From Ruminococcus flavefaciens AE3010 (GTDB taxonomy: Bacteria > Bacillota > Clostridia > Oscillospirales > Ruminococcaceae): DNA of 64,000 nucleotides. Both the position numbers and the translations under genes were made by a program. Positions within the stretch are counted from its first letter, which is position 1. Each line of letters starts with the position of its first letter. Below, in pieces: positions 17,653-26,786 of the stretch. The stretch is from positions 1,201,001-1,265,000 of the forward strand of contig NZ_JAGT01000001.1 in NCBI RefSeq assembly GCF_000526795.1, written 5' to 3'. The notes below the pieces were generated by a model. That model made no database searches, was not told where the DNA came from, and saw only the letters and a list, made by a program, of their open reading frames with translations.

Positions 17653-18846
17653 ATGCTATTATCACTTGCTATTATTATTCTTTTAGGGCTTTCTGTTGCT
17701 GCTATTGTTGATAAAATCGGGCTGCCTCGCATCATAGGAATGCTTGGTGTAGGTATTATCATAAGTCCATATGTGCTTGATTTGCTTGATCCGAAGATAC
17801 TTGGAATATCATCAGAACTGCGACAAATAGCACTTATCATAATACTTGTAAAAGCAGGACTTTCACTCAATTTATCAGATCTGAAACGTGTTGGCAGACC
17901 AGCAGTTATGATGTCATTTGTACCTGCCTGCTGTGAAATAATCGGTTACGTTGTTTTCGCCCCGCTTCTGCTCGGCGTAAACCGGGTTGAAGCTGCCGTT
18001 ATGGGAGCAGTGTTAAGCGCAGTATCTCCTGCGGTAGTTGTGCCGAGAATGGTAAAACTGATTGAAGAAAAATGCGGTACACAAAAAAGTATACCGCAAA
18101 TGATTCTTGCTGGAGCATCCTGCGATGATATCTTTGTTATTGTTCTGTTCTCCACATTCGTGACGATGGCACAGGGCGGATCGGCAAGAATGGCAGACTT
18201 TTTGAATATTCCCGTATCAATAGTGCTTGGCATATTACTCGGAGCGATTGCGGGCTATTGTATCTATCTTCTGTTTGAAAAATCATATCAACATCACTTC
18301 ATGATCAGAAACAGTACTAAAGTCATTATCTTACTTGGTGTTTCGTTTCTGCTTATGAGCGTAGAAACGCTCGTGAAGCCTTATGTTGCTGTTTCGGGAC
18401 TCCTCGCTGTTGTCGCTGCAGCTTGTATTATAAAGCTGAAGTCCGTCAATTCTGTTTCAGCACGTCTTTCGGAGAAATTCGGAAAGCTGTGGATAGGTGC
18501 AGAAGTTATGCTATTTGTGCTTGTGGGTGCGGCAGTTGATGTGCGTTATACCTTATCAGCAGGTGGTGCGGCTGTACTGATGATTTTTATAGCTCTCATA
18601 TTCAGGGCTGTCGGTGTATTTCTGTGTCTGCTCGGTACTAACCTTAACGCAAAGGAGCGATTATTCTGTATTATCGCATATCTCCCCAAAGCCACAGTGC
18701 AGGCTGCTATTGGCTCTGTACCGCTTTCGCTTGGTCTTCCATGCGGTAAAATCGTACTATCGGTAGCTGTATTGGCAATTCTTATAACCGCTCCGCTTGG
18801 CGCAATTGGGATTGATAAAACGTATCGTGGTTTACTTGATCATTGA
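17653..18846 (+). CDS. Cation:proton antiporter, CPA family, probable fluoride-responsive exporter
   Basis: 397 aa integral membrane protein with about 12 hydrophobic segments, beginning LLSLAIIILLGLSVAAIVDK. It has the Na+/H+ exchanger layout of the CPA1/CPA2 families (GASCDDIFVIVLF holds the paired acidic residues of the transport site, LPKATVQAAIG near the C-terminus). Ribosome site TTTTGGAGG precedes ATG 17653. Fluoride riboswitches are known to control such antiporters besides CrcB/Fluc, so a role in fluoride resistance is inferred. It is inserted between two tail genes, on the opposite strand. Confidence 0.9.
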   Translation: MLLSLAIIILLGLSVAAIVDKIGLPRIIGMLGVGIIISPYVLDLLDPKILGISSELRQIALIIILVKAGLSLNLSDLKRVGRPAVMMSFVPACCEIIGYVVFAPLLLGVNRVEAAVMGAVLSAVSPAVVVPRMVKLIEEKCGTQKSIPQMILAGASCDDIFVIVLFSTFVTMAQGGSARMADFLNIPVSIVLGILLGAIAGYCIYLLFEKSYQHHFMIRNSTKVIILLGVSFLLMSVETLVKPYVAVSGLLAVVAAACIIKLKSVNSVSARLSEKFGKLWIGAEVMLFVLVGAAVDVRYTLSAGGAAVLMIFIALIFRAVGVFLCLLGTNLNAKERLFCIIAYLPKATVQAAIGSVPLSLGLPCGKIVLSVAVLAILITAPLGAIGIDKTYRGLLDH

Positions 18847-18857
18847 CAAGACTATTT

Positions 18858-21800
18858 TCACACATTCAGCGCATTGCGTGTCATACGATAAATCTCCAGC
18901 CGTGACAGTGATTTCGGGCTATTATTAGTCTGATTCACTGTCCGGCTGTTGTCGTTGTTGTAGTAGTTATTGACCACACCGCCGCTGCCGCCGTTCATCA
19001 TGGCACCGGAAATGCCGTCCATATCGACATTCAGCCCGGACTGCATCGTCAGCGTCATGGCATCTGCCACACCGGACACAGCCGCCTCGACATATTTCTT
19101 GCTCTTGTTGATGCCCTTTGCCAGTCCCTTCATGAAGTCCGGCATCCACTCCTCCACATCGGTCAGCGCACCCTTTTCAGGTACGGAGAAATGCAGGTAT
19201 TCCCAGATGGAACGAGCAACATCCGCGACTGTATTGATCAGGCTGCCGAGCATATAGGTGATGCCGTTGATGAGGTTCTGCATGAGGTCGCGTCCCCACG
19301 ACCACGAACTGTTGACCTTATCCATGACCGCCTGATATACAGCATTCATCGCGCCCGTCACGGCATCCCGCACTCCGCCGAGCCTGTCGCCGATGCCGCT
19401 TTTGATGCCGTCCCAGATAGACAGCACGGCTTCCTTGACACGGTTCATAGCGCTGCGCACGGTATCCGGCATTGCATCCCAGACCGCCTGCACAACGGAT
19501 TTGATTCCGTTGACTGCTGTCCGAACCACACCGGATACAGCTTCCCACGTTGTCGTCACCACGGACTTGATGTCAAGCTGCCCCGTTTTGATGAGGTTCT
19601 TCAGCACCGTCCACACCGCCGTGACGATTTTTTTGATATCGTCCAGCGCTGCGGAAATCACAGAAGATACAGCCTTCCATGTGGTCGTGATGACATTGCG
19701 GATATTTTCAAGCGCCGTTTTAATGGTGCTGACGATCGTTTTCCAGCCGGAAGTGATGCCGTTTCTGATCTGCGACATTGTCGCATCAATCGCAGTATTG
19801 GCGTTTGTCCAGACTGTTTTGACCGTATCAAACACCTGCGTCATGAAGCCCTGCACCGATGTTACCACATTGGATAGTGCGCTCTGAATTACACTGCTGA
19901 TTTTCTCAGCAAGACCGCCTGCAAAGCTGTTGACCGCATCGTTCACCACGCTGGTATTTGCGTTGATACCATCGGCAAGTCCCTGCATGAAGTCCGGCAT
20001 CCAGCTCTCGAAATCCGCAAGAGGTCCCTCATCCGGTACAGAGAAGTGCAGGAAGGACTTGATCTTATTTGCCACGCCCTTGACTGCATCTGAAACCTTG
20101 TTGATACAGCTCTTAATACCGTTGACAATACCGTTGATAATATCAGCGCCCCACTGGAACGCCTGCGAAGCAAGATTTTTGATGAAGCTGACAGCAGCAT
20201 TGAAGCCGTTGACAATCGTATCCTTGATCTCCGTTATCTTCTGGGTAACGGCATTTTTTACGCTGTCCCAGATATTCGATACCGTCGTCTTAATCGCGTT
20301 CATCACGGTGCTGACTGTATTTTTGATCGCGTTCCATACCGAGGATACCACAGAAGAAATGGTATTCAGCATCCCGGAAATAAATCCGCTGATTGCATTC
20401 CACACAGCCGATACGACCGCATGAATCGCATTCAGTGTATTTGTGATATGATCTTTAATGCTGTTCCAGATGCTTGAAATCACTGACCATATCGCATTGA
20501 CCACGCCGGAGATAAAGCCGGAGATCGCGTTCCAGACTGTAGAAATGACATTGCTGATCGCGTCCAGCACCGTAGTGATCGCAGTATGGATCGCATTCCA
20601 TACAGTTTCAATCACAGCCTTGATCGCCTCAAGCACAATCGTTACAACAGCCTTGATGTTCTCCCATGCCGTGGTGATCTTCTCGTAAATCCAATCCATG
20701 ACACGGGAAATGATAACGTGGATCGCTTCAAAAATCGTCTCAAACAGATATTTGAACGCTTCCAGCAACGGAGAGATAAAGTCGTAAATGGTCTGCCACA
20801 CAGTTGTGATAACAGACCAGATCGCATTCAGCACCGTGCTGATCGCTGTATGAATCGCATTCCAGACAACAGTAATAACCGTCTTAATCAGGTTGATTTT
20901 CTCAGCGACACTGTTGTAAATAGCCGTCCATATGCCGACAAAGAAATTCTTGATACCCGTCCAGATAGTTGTGAAAAAGTTCTTGATCGCGTTGAGAACG
21001 GTGCTTACGAAGTTCTTTATACTGTTCCAGATGTTGACGAAAAAGTTCTTGATGCTCGTCCAGACGTTCACCCAGAATTCCTTCACTTCACCAAGATCGG
21101 TGCCGAAAATACCGCAGATCATATTCAGCGCATTTTTCAGTGTATCCTTGATGAAATTCCATACCGCTACAAAGATACCTTTGATACCATCCCACACTCT
21201 GCTCCAGTCGCCGGTAAAGATGCCGACGAAAATATCCAGAACACTCAGGATAATGTCTGTCACAGCTTTGAAGATATTTGCGATCTGCTGGAACTGCCCC
21301 TCAAAGATCGGTTTCAGGAACTTGCAGAGTCCGTCCCATACAGCCTTGATGACCTCGGTGATGTTTTTGAAATCGAAGCCCAGCGCATTGATGCGGTCAA
21401 CAATGCCCTGACAGAAGCCGGAGAAAATGCTCTTGATCTGCTCCCAGATCGCAGTGATCTTATTGCGGAAGTCCTCGTTGGTACGCCACAAATGCACAAA
21501 AGCCGCCACCAGTGCAGCAACAACTGCAATGACAGCGACCACTGGCGCACTGATACCGCCGATCGCAGCACCGAAGGAAGTGAATGCCGCCTTTGCGCCT
21601 GCGATGATCGTTGGCAGGTTTGCTACAAGCTGCATCAGCTTGCCGACACCGACCATTGTTTTGCCGACCACCACAAGGAGAGGTCCGAGTGCCGCCGCTA
21701 CAAGTGCGATTTTGACAATGGTTTCCTTTGTGGCGGGATCCATAGCGTTCAGTTTGTCAATGAAGCCCTGAATCTTGCTGACAATAGAACGGATTGCAGG

Positions 21801-23192
21801 CATCAGGATTTCGCCGAAAGAGATAGCAAGCTCCTGAAGCTGTGATTTCAGAATGGTAAGCTGTCCTCCGAGGTTATCCTGCATGACGGCAGCCATCTTC
21901 TCAGTGACACCGTTATAGCCGTCAATCTCGTCGGAACAAGTGCTGATCGCACCCTCCAGCTTCTGAATATCCGCAGGCGCAGCATTCATCAGCGCAAGGA
22001 AGCCGGACATAGCATTCTTGCCGACCAGAGCCTGCGCCGCCGATGCCTGTTCCGATTCCGACATCTGTGCGAAAGCCACACGGCAGTCCGCCAGAATGTC
22101 ATTCAGTTCACGCATCGAACCGTCGGTGTTGGTCGTTGCAATTTCGATTTCGCCGAAGGATTCACCGCAGAACTTCACATCGCCCGCAAGGGCAGTCATG
22201 ATTGCACGGAGCGCCGTACCGGACTGCGAACCCTTAATACCGCTGTTCGCCATCAGACCGATTGCCTGCGCTGTATCCTCGCAGGAGAATCCGAGAGAAC
22301 CCGCAACAGGCGCACAGTATTTGAAGGTTTCGCCCATCATGCTGACATTGGTATTCGCATTGGAAGATGCCGCCGCCAGAACATCAGCAAAATGACCGCT
22401 GTCGGCAGCAGATAAGCCGAAAGCGGTCAGAGCGTCTGTTACAATATCCGATGTTGTCGCCAAATCCTCACCGGAAGCAGCAGCAAGGTTCATGATGCCC
22501 TCGATACCTTCCAGCATATCTCCGGTTTTCCAGCCCGCCATCGCCATGTAGTTCATGGCATCGGCAGCCTCGGAAGCGGAGAACTTGGTCTTTGCGCCCA
22601 TTTCACGGGCTTTGTCACGCAGTGCGTCCAGTTCATCACCAGTCGCACCGGATACAGCAGCGACCTTCGACATTGCAGAATCGAAATCCGCTGCTGTTTT
22701 TACGGCGGCTGTACCCGCAGCCGCAATGGGAACGGTCACATGGGTGGTCAGTGTCGTACCGACATCGGCGATTTTGTCGCCTGCCTTTTCGAGCATTTCA
22801 CCCGCCTGACCGAGCTTGGCAAGAGCCGTGCTGGAAGCCTCTACCTCACGCTGGAGGTTTTGTAGCTCCTGTTCCGTTTCGATGATCTCACGCTGGAGGG
22901 CATCATATTGCTCCTGCGAAATGTCGCCGTTCGCAAGCGCCTGATTTGCTTGCTCTGCTGCCGTTTTCAGAGTTTCCAGCTTTTCTTTGGTAGCCTTCAC
23001 CGCATCGGCGAGGAGCTTATGCTTCTGCGAGAGCAGTTCCGTGTTGCTGGGATCGAGCTTCAGCAGCTTCTGTACATCCTTGAGCTGCGTCTGCGTGTTC
23101 TTGATGTTTTTGTTGACACCTTCCAGCGCCTTCGACAGCTTGGTCGTATCGCCGCCGATTTCGACCGTGATGCCCTTGATTCTGTTTGCCAT
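18858..23192 (-). CDS. Phage tail tape measure protein
   Basis: 1444 aa, the largest gene of the element, setting tail length. N-terminal coiled coil (about 20-125), then a TP901-type core (about 150-450, FDSAMSKVAAVSGATGDELD). Hydrophobic segments follow near 490-560 (ALGPLLVVVGKTMVGVG, APVVAVIAVVAALVAAFVHLW). A long helical region (about 600-1030) is built of tryptophan-spaced repeats such as VWNAIHTAISTVLNAI. The element FSVPDEGPLADFESWMPDFM near 1047 recurs in diverged form (FSVPEKGALTDVEEWMPDFM) near 1334, so the C-terminal third is an internal duplication. Confidence 0.95.
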   Translation of the reverse strand: MANRIKGITVEIGGDTTKLSKALEGVNKNIKNTQTQLKDVQKLLKLDPSNTELLSQKHKLLADAVKATKEKLETLKTAAEQANQALANGDISQEQYDALQREIIETEQELQNLQREVEASSTALAKLGQAGEMLEKAGDKIADVGTTLTTHVTVPIAAAGTAAVKTAADFDSAMSKVAAVSGATGDELDALRDKAREMGAKTKFSASEAADAMNYMAMAGWKTGDMLEGIEGIMNLAAASGEDLATTSDIVTDALTAFGLSAADSGHFADVLAAASSNANTNVSMMGETFKYCAPVAGSLGFSCEDTAQAIGLMANSGIKGSQSGTALRAIMTALAGDVKFCGESFGEIEIATTNTDGSMRELNDILADCRVAFAQMSESEQASAAQALVGKNAMSGFLALMNAAPADIQKLEGAISTCSDEIDGYNGVTEKMAAVMQDNLGGQLTILKSQLQELAISFGEILMPAIRSIVSKIQGFIDKLNAMDPATKETIVKIALVAAALGPLLVVVGKTMVGVGKLMQLVANLPTIIAGAKAAFTSFGAAIGGISAPVVAVIAVVAALVAAFVHLWRTNEDFRNKITAIWEQIKSIFSGFCQGIVDRINALGFDFKNITEVIKAVWDGLCKFLKPIFEGQFQQIANIFKAVTDIILSVLDIFVGIFTGDWSRVWDGIKGIFVAVWNFIKDTLKNALNMICGIFGTDLGEVKEFWVNVWTSIKNFFVNIWNSIKNFVSTVLNAIKNFFTTIWTGIKNFFVGIWTAIYNSVAEKINLIKTVITVVWNAIHTAISTVLNAIWSVITTVWQTIYDFISPLLEAFKYLFETIFEAIHVIISRVMDWIYEKITTAWENIKAVVTIVLEAIKAVIETVWNAIHTAITTVLDAISNVISTVWNAISGFISGVVNAIWSVISSIWNSIKDHITNTLNAIHAVVSAVWNAISGFISGMLNTISSVVSSVWNAIKNTVSTVMNAIKTTVSNIWDSVKNAVTQKITEIKDTIVNGFNAAVSFIKNLASQAFQWGADIINGIVNGIKSCINKVSDAVKGVANKIKSFLHFSVPDEGPLADFESWMPDFMQGLADGINANTSVVNDAVNSFAGGLAEKISSVIQSALSNVVTSVQGFMTQVFDTVKTVWTNANTAIDATMSQIRNGITSGWKTIVSTIKTALENIRNVITTTWKAVSSVISAALDDIKKIVTAVWTVLKNLIKTGQLDIKSVVTTTWEAVSGVVRTAVNGIKSVVQAVWDAMPDTVRSAMNRVKEAVLSIWDGIKSGIGDRLGGVRDAVTGAMNAVYQAVMDKVNSSWSWGRDLMQNLINGITYMLGSLINTVADVARSIWEYLHFSVPEKGALTDVEEWMPDFMKGLAKGINKSKKYVEAAVSGVADAMTLTMQSGLNVDMDGISGAMMNGGSGGVVNNYYNNDNSRTVNQTNNSPKSLSRLEIYRMTRNALNV

Positions 23193-23220
23193 GCGGTTTC
23201 ACCTCCTCTGTGAGGGCATG

Positions 23221-23244
23221 AAAAAAGCAGCCCCGAAGGACTGC
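23221..23244 (-). terminator. Terminator between EamA cargo gene and tape measure
   Basis: Minus strand GCAGTCC-TTCG-GGGCTGC (23244-23227), then six T (23226-23221), directly upstream of the tape measure ribosome site. It would stop cargo transcripts, and late phage transcription must read through it. Confidence 0.75.
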
Positions 23245-23296
23245 TCAGTGTATATTCAGTTACTAAGCTAAATCAGAATTTGCCGTTATTTGTTTC

Positions 23297-24163
23297 CTAT
23301 GCCCAGATCGCCATCGCCAAAGTGCCGACAACAATCAGAATCAACCCGGCAAGCGCCTTTCTGCTCAACTTTTCTTTGAATACGAAATAGGAAAAAGCGA
23401 CGGAAACGATAATGCTGAGCTTATCAATCGGTACGACAACGCTGACAACGCCGTTCTGTATGGAGTAATAGTAACAGAGCCATGATGCGCCTGTGGCAAT
23501 CCCGGACAGAGCTATGAATACAAGTTCTTTGGAATCAGTATTTTTCAGTTCAGCACCTTTGCCTTTAACGAAGACGATCAGCCAAGCCATAACAAGAACA
23601 ACACCAGTACGGATCGCCGTCCCGAGATTTGATTCTACATCCGTTATGCCGATCTTTCCCAGAATAGAGGTCAGGGCAGCAAAAACAGCGGAACCGATCG
23701 CGTAGGGCAGCCACGTGCGCTTTGTGTCCTTTGCTTCAGTTTTCTTCTTTTCGATCATCAGAAACACGCCTGCCGCAAGAAGTGCAGTACCGATCAGCTT
23801 GACCGCCAGATGTTCTGTCTCACTGAAAAGGATGATTGCGATAAGCACTGTCAGAACCGTGCTGGATTTATCGACGGGAACGACCTTGTTCACATCGCCG
23901 ACGGACAGGGCTTTAAAATAGCAGATCCACGAGGCTCCTGTCGCAAAGCCGGACAGAATTAAGAAGATGATAGATTTTGCCGATATTTCCGTGATCGTTC
24001 CAGCAGAGCCAACGATAAACACCATGATCCAGGCAAAAAGGAGTACAACGACCGTCCGCAGAGCAGTCGCCACGTCTGAATCAGTCTTTTTGATTCCGCA
24101 TTTCGCAAGTATCGCCGTAAGTCCGGCAAAGAGCGCGGACAAAGCCGCCATGATCAGCCACAT
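23297..24163 (-). CDS. EamA-family drug/metabolite transporter
   Basis: 288 aa with ten hydrophobic segments in two homologous halves. ATGASWICYFKALSVGDVNKVVPVDK in the first half pairs with GIATGASWLCYYYSIQNGVVSVVVP in the second, the EamA signature. Substrate unknown (small metabolite or drug export is typical). Ribosome site AAGGGGAAG before ATG 24163 and a consensus promoter upstream. Inserted between the tape measure and the tail chaperone genes, a cargo gene in the same direction as the phage genes. Confidence 0.92.
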   Translation of the reverse strand: MWLIMAALSALFAGLTAILAKCGIKKTDSDVATALRTVVVLLFAWIMVFIVGSAGTITEISAKSIIFLILSGFATGASWICYFKALSVGDVNKVVPVDKSSTVLTVLIAIILFSETEHLAVKLIGTALLAAGVFLMIEKKKTEAKDTKRTWLPYAIGSAVFAALTSILGKIGITDVESNLGTAIRTGVVLVMAWLIVFVKGKGAELKNTDSKELVFIALSGIATGASWLCYYYSIQNGVVSVVVPIDKLSIIVSVAFSYFVFKEKLSRKALAGLILIVVGTLAMAIWA

Positions 24164-24271
24164 ATCTTCCCCTTATTCATTGTCATATATTCTGGTAATT
24201 CTCGTCCATCAATTATCTCTAAGATAAATCCCGATTTAGCGAAGGAAGCTTCATGTTTCCTTCACAACAGA

Positions 24272-24300
24272 ATTATAACACAGTAGGAAGAAAAAGTCAA
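24272..24300 (-). promoter_or_regulatory. Promoter of the EamA cargo gene
   Basis: Minus strand TTGACT (24300-24295), 17-bp spacer, TATAAT (24277-24272). The 108-nt leader contains hairpin GAAGGAA/TTCCTTC (24260-24238), possibly regulatory. Confidence 0.85.
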
Positions 24301-24468
24301 TCAGAACGCATCAAAGTCTGCCTGTCCAGCGACCTCATGCCAGCCGTCATATTCGTCATTTTCCTTTTCGGTAAACATATCATTCACGACTCCGATCGTG
24401 AGCAGATCAAGCTCCGAAAGGGACAGCCCGATCTGCACACATCGGAGAAGGAAGAGGGGCGTTGTCAT
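24301..24468 (-). CDS. Tail assembly chaperone, second reading frame (GT-type)
   Basis: 55 aa, too short for many gene callers. Begins MTTPLFLLRCVQIGLSLSEL and ends EVAGQADFDAF, like the downstream tail-chaperone partner in Firmicute siphophages. It overlaps the first chaperone gene by 4 bp (ATGA). It can be made alone from the overlapping ATG, or as the C-terminal part of a fusion by -1 frameshifting at 24489-24495; the frame is open from there. Chaperones of this kind coat the tape measure before tail tube assembly. Confidence 0.85.
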   Translation of the reverse strand: MTTPLFLLRCVQIGLSLSELDLLTIGVVNDMFTEKENDEYDGWHEVAGQADFDAF

Positions 24469-24845
24469 CGGGCGGTCAGTTTTTCGATGTTTTTTTTAGA
24501 TTCCGCCTGCGTTTCCACGTTGAGTCCCCACAGCTCGATGAGCTGCGGCAGCACCTCGTAGATGGAGAACGTGTTGAACGCTTCGAGCCACTCGTCGGGG
24601 TTGTCCGGGACGTTTTCCGGATCAGCGTGTTTCGCCATGATGTATGCGATATTCTCGAACACTTCAAGGCTCTCGATGTCAAGAGCAGAACTTTCCTCGT
24701 CACCCTCCTGCACGGAAGTCTGAAGTGCAGCGAAGTCCTTGTAAATATCCCTGCGGAACTTGATACGGTAAAGGCGAGGCACAGCGGCACTCGCCTTGAA
24801 AGGAACCTCGATACCGTCAACGGTGATCGTCTTTTTAATAGCCAT
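24465..24845 (-). CDS. Tail assembly chaperone, first reading frame (G-type)
   Basis: 126 aa. Helical protein (RLYRIKFRRDIYKDFAALQ; FENIAYIMAKHADPENVPDN) matching the phage tail assembly chaperone family located between the major tail protein and the tape measure. Ends in a lysine-rich stretch (AESKKNIEKL) encoded by a slippery A-run. In many tailed phages a fixed ratio of this protein to its frameshifted form is needed for tail assembly. Confidence 0.88.
   Translation of the reverse strand: MAIKKTITVDGIEVPFKASAAVPRLYRIKFRRDIYKDFAALQTSVQEGDEESSALDIESLEVFENIAYIMAKHADPENVPDNPDEWLEAFNTFSIYEVLPQLIELWGLNVETQAESKKNIEKLTAR
24489..24495 (-). other. Slippery heptamer for programmed -1 frameshift
   Basis: On the minus strand A AAA AAC lies in the zero frame of the first chaperone (codons AAA 24494-24492 and AAC 24491-24489), inside a run of eight A. 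After a -1 slip the frame continues CAT CGA AAA ACT GAC CGC CCG and then the 55-aa gene without a stop, giving a fusion of 181 aa. Confidence 0.8.
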
Positions 24846-24856
24846 GCTGTACCTCC

Positions 24857-25489
24857 TTACTCGGTCGTGCTGCTGCTTTTGGTTGTGCCTGCGGAACGTG
24901 TGCCGGTGCTGTTGTTGGTAGCAGCAGTCGGCATATACACAGCATTGTACCAGTTGTCATAGGTGGTCTGGTCAGTGCTTTCGCAGGTCTTGGACTTCAC
25001 CAGACCGTTCGGCAGCGCCGATGCCTTGAGGGAGAGCTTTTCCGTCTTGACGCTCTTGCTTTCCTCCGTGGTCTCACCCTCAGTCGCAGGACGGGATGCA
25101 GAGCAGCAGTACAGCACATGGCGGATGTGGTTCTTGTCGCCGTCAAACTCGAACATGAGTGCGAACTGCGATGTTTCCGCATCGTTACGCTCCACCAGAA
25201 CGCCCTTTGCATCGAGCTGCTCACCGAGAATCGCCGTAGCAAAGTCGGTTGTGATGAGTGCGACCTCCAGATCACCGTCGTAGCCTGCGTTGTTATTGAT
25301 TACATAATACACGCTGTTATCGGCATAAAAATTCTCATTTTCGCCGTTTGCGTCAATGCTCAGGGAAACTGCACCGGGCAGGCGTACAGGCGTTGCGAAG
25401 GTCGGAACGCCATCATCGCTCCATGCTGTGATCTTTGCCCAATGCACCTTGTTCAGACCGAATTTTACCTTATTCTTCTGCAGTGCCAT
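24857..25489 (-). CDS. Major tail protein (phi13 family)
   Basis: 210 aa tail-tube subunit. The opening NKVKFGLNKVHWAKITA, the SLSIDANGENENFYADNSVY strand and the DGDLEVALITTDFA loop are typical of the phi13-type major tail protein. The threonine/serine-rich C-terminus (about 185-210) looks flexible. Ribosome site AGGTATAAC region precedes ATG 25489, three bases after the preceding gene. Confidence 0.92.
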   Translation of the reverse strand: MALQKNKVKFGLNKVHWAKITAWSDDGVPTFATPVRLPGAVSLSIDANGENENFYADNSVYYVINNNAGYDGDLEVALITTDFATAILGEQLDAKGVLVERNDAETSQFALMFEFDGDKNHIRHVLYCCSASRPATEGETTEESKSVKTEKLSLKASALPNGLVKSKTCESTDQTTYDNWYNAVYMPTAATNNSTGTRSAGTTKSSSTTE

Positions 25490-25491
25490 TG

Positions 25492-25809
25492 TTATACCTC
25501 CATTTCGTAAAGCACCTCGTAGAGCTTTTCGCTCTCGATCCAGCTTTCAGTTTTCGTGTAATAGATATTGTGCTGCGTCAGCACTTCCTCCACACGGCTT
25601 TCCGTATCGGGTGACTTTTCATCTGTATACAGTTCAATATCGAGTTGCTTGAAGCTGTGATACATCAGATTATCCGCGCCGAAGGTATCCTCGCCAGGTG
25701 AGAGAAAAATAACGAAAGGCGGTTTCGGAGACTCGCCCTCGGCAAAATGATGATAGGCGAACGGCATCCCGATCTCCTGCATCATTTCATTGATTTCTTC
25801 ATAGGTCAT
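25492..25809 (-). CDS. Tail completion / tail terminator protein
   Basis: 105 aa. Small acidic alpha/beta protein (KPPFVIFLSPGEDTFGADN, LDIELYTDEKSPDTESRVEE) in the fixed position just before the major tail protein, where siphoviruses encode the tail-terminator. Overlaps the HK97 gp10-like gene by 4 bp. Confidence 0.82.
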   Translation of the reverse strand: MTYEEINEMMQEIGMPFAYHHFAEGESPKPPFVIFLSPGEDTFGADNLMYHSFKQLDIELYTDEKSPDTESRVEEVLTQHNIYYTKTESWIESEKLYEVLYEMEV

Positions 25810-26183
25810 GACAGCGCCTCCTCGATAAGATGCGTGAGCATTTCTTCGCCATGCGCTTCCGCAGGCGCGATATGCGGCTTGCCGGATACACGTCCGCCGT
25901 TGCGCTTTGCATGACCTTTTTCCAGCAGGTGCGCAAGCTGGTAGCGGTCTTTGGAGTGAACGGTCATTTCGAGTGTATGGCTGTTCTCCTTCGTTTTCTT
26001 GGTCGTCCAGCTCTTGCGGTACTTGCCGCTGCGCTTCGGAGCATTGGCGGAGATTTCCTTCTTGACGGAGGTTGCTGTCTTTTTCACAGCGGCTTTCATA
26101 GCGGTATCCGCAAGGTCTGCATATTCTGTCAGCCCCTGCATGATCTCCGCCGCCATATCGTCAATCGAAGTCATCCTGCTCAC
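25806..26183 (-). CDS. HK97 gp10-like head-tail joining protein
   Basis: 125 aa. The ANAPKRSGKYRKSWTTKKTK segment and C-terminal LLEKGHAKRNGG are typical of the HK97 gp10/minor capsid completion family. It overlaps the head-closure gene by 23 bp. Confidence 0.87.
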   Translation of the reverse strand: MSRMTSIDDMAAEIMQGLTEYADLADTAMKAAVKKTATSVKKEISANAPKRSGKYRKSWTTKKTKENSHTLEMTVHSKDRYQLAHLLEKGHAKRNGGRVSGKPHIAPAEAHGEEMLTHLIEEALS

Positions 26184-26514
26184 CAGCCTTTCGTGTACCT
26201 GCCGTGATCTTCATATAGTCGAGTGATTTATAATTCGGCAGTACACCGTTGATGTCGTACACCAGTCCACGGAAGCGCAACTTGTGCGTCGTTGTATTGA
26301 TGCGTTTGGTATCGGGTGTCTGCCGGACAGTGAATTCCAGCGATACGACTTCCTGCGTTACTCCCGCCTCGGTTGTTTCCGTCGATGTCTTTACGGACAC
26401 GGCAGCCCAGCAGGAGAAGGCTTCCTCCCACCGGGCTTTGTGGTTGCCGATGCCGTCTATCTTCGTGCTGTGTTCCAGAAAGGCGATGCGCTGATTCAGC
26501 GTTCCGATCTCCAT
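26161..26514 (-). CDS. Head-tail adaptor / head closure protein (SPP1 gp16-like)
   Basis: 117 aa. LNQRIAFLEHSTKIDGIGN at the N-terminus and the beta-barrel strands WAAVSVKTSTET and LEFTVRQTPD fit the phage head-tail adaptor family. It closes the capsid after DNA packaging. Start abuts the connector gene (1-bp overlap). Confidence 0.87.
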   Translation of the reverse strand: MEIGTLNQRIAFLEHSTKIDGIGNHKARWEEAFSCWAAVSVKTSTETTEAGVTQEVVSLEFTVRQTPDTKRINTTTHKLRFRGLVYDINGVLPNYKSLDYMKITAGTRKAGEQDDFD

Positions 26515-26786
26515 CAGATCACCCCTTCACGCTGCGCAAATAACAGCGACCGGAGTGTCAGCGTCAGCTTGTGGTAGTCAGCGCCGTTGCGGTTCTCATA
26601 GAGGTAAGAAACAGTATACAGCATAGCCTGCCGGGTGGTTTCCTCATTGACCGCAAGTGCCGCATCGTCCATTCTGCCGACGTCCTGCACCAGCCGCTTG
26701 GCAGTGTCGATCAGCGAGAGGATGAGCTTGTCATCCTCTGTATGATCCACACGAAGATAGTTTTTTGTCTCAGCCAGAGTGATCAT
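26514..26786 (-). CDS. Head-tail connector protein (gp6-like)
   Basis: 90-aa helical protein. The pattern LAETKNYLRVDHTEDDKLIL and YLYENRNGA is the signature of the gp6-like DNA-packaging connector family. It forms the ring beneath the portal. 4-bp overlap with the capsid gene. Confidence 0.9.
   Translation of the reverse strand: MITLAETKNYLRVDHTEDDKLILSLIDTAKRLVQDVGRMDDAALAVNEETTRQAMLYTVSYLYENRNGADYHKLTLTLRSLLFAQREGVI

Noticed and set aside
19400..20900. Regularly spaced repeats resembling a CRISPR array
   Set aside because: They are degenerate codons of tryptophan-spaced repeats in the tape measure protein; spacing and sequence vary and the frame is open.
20586..21845. 419-aa plus-strand open frame opposite the tape measure gene (and other long frames in 18.9-23.2 kb)
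   Set aside because: Antisense shadow of a repetitive, codon-biased gene; no ribosome site, arginine/histidine-rich nonsense composition.
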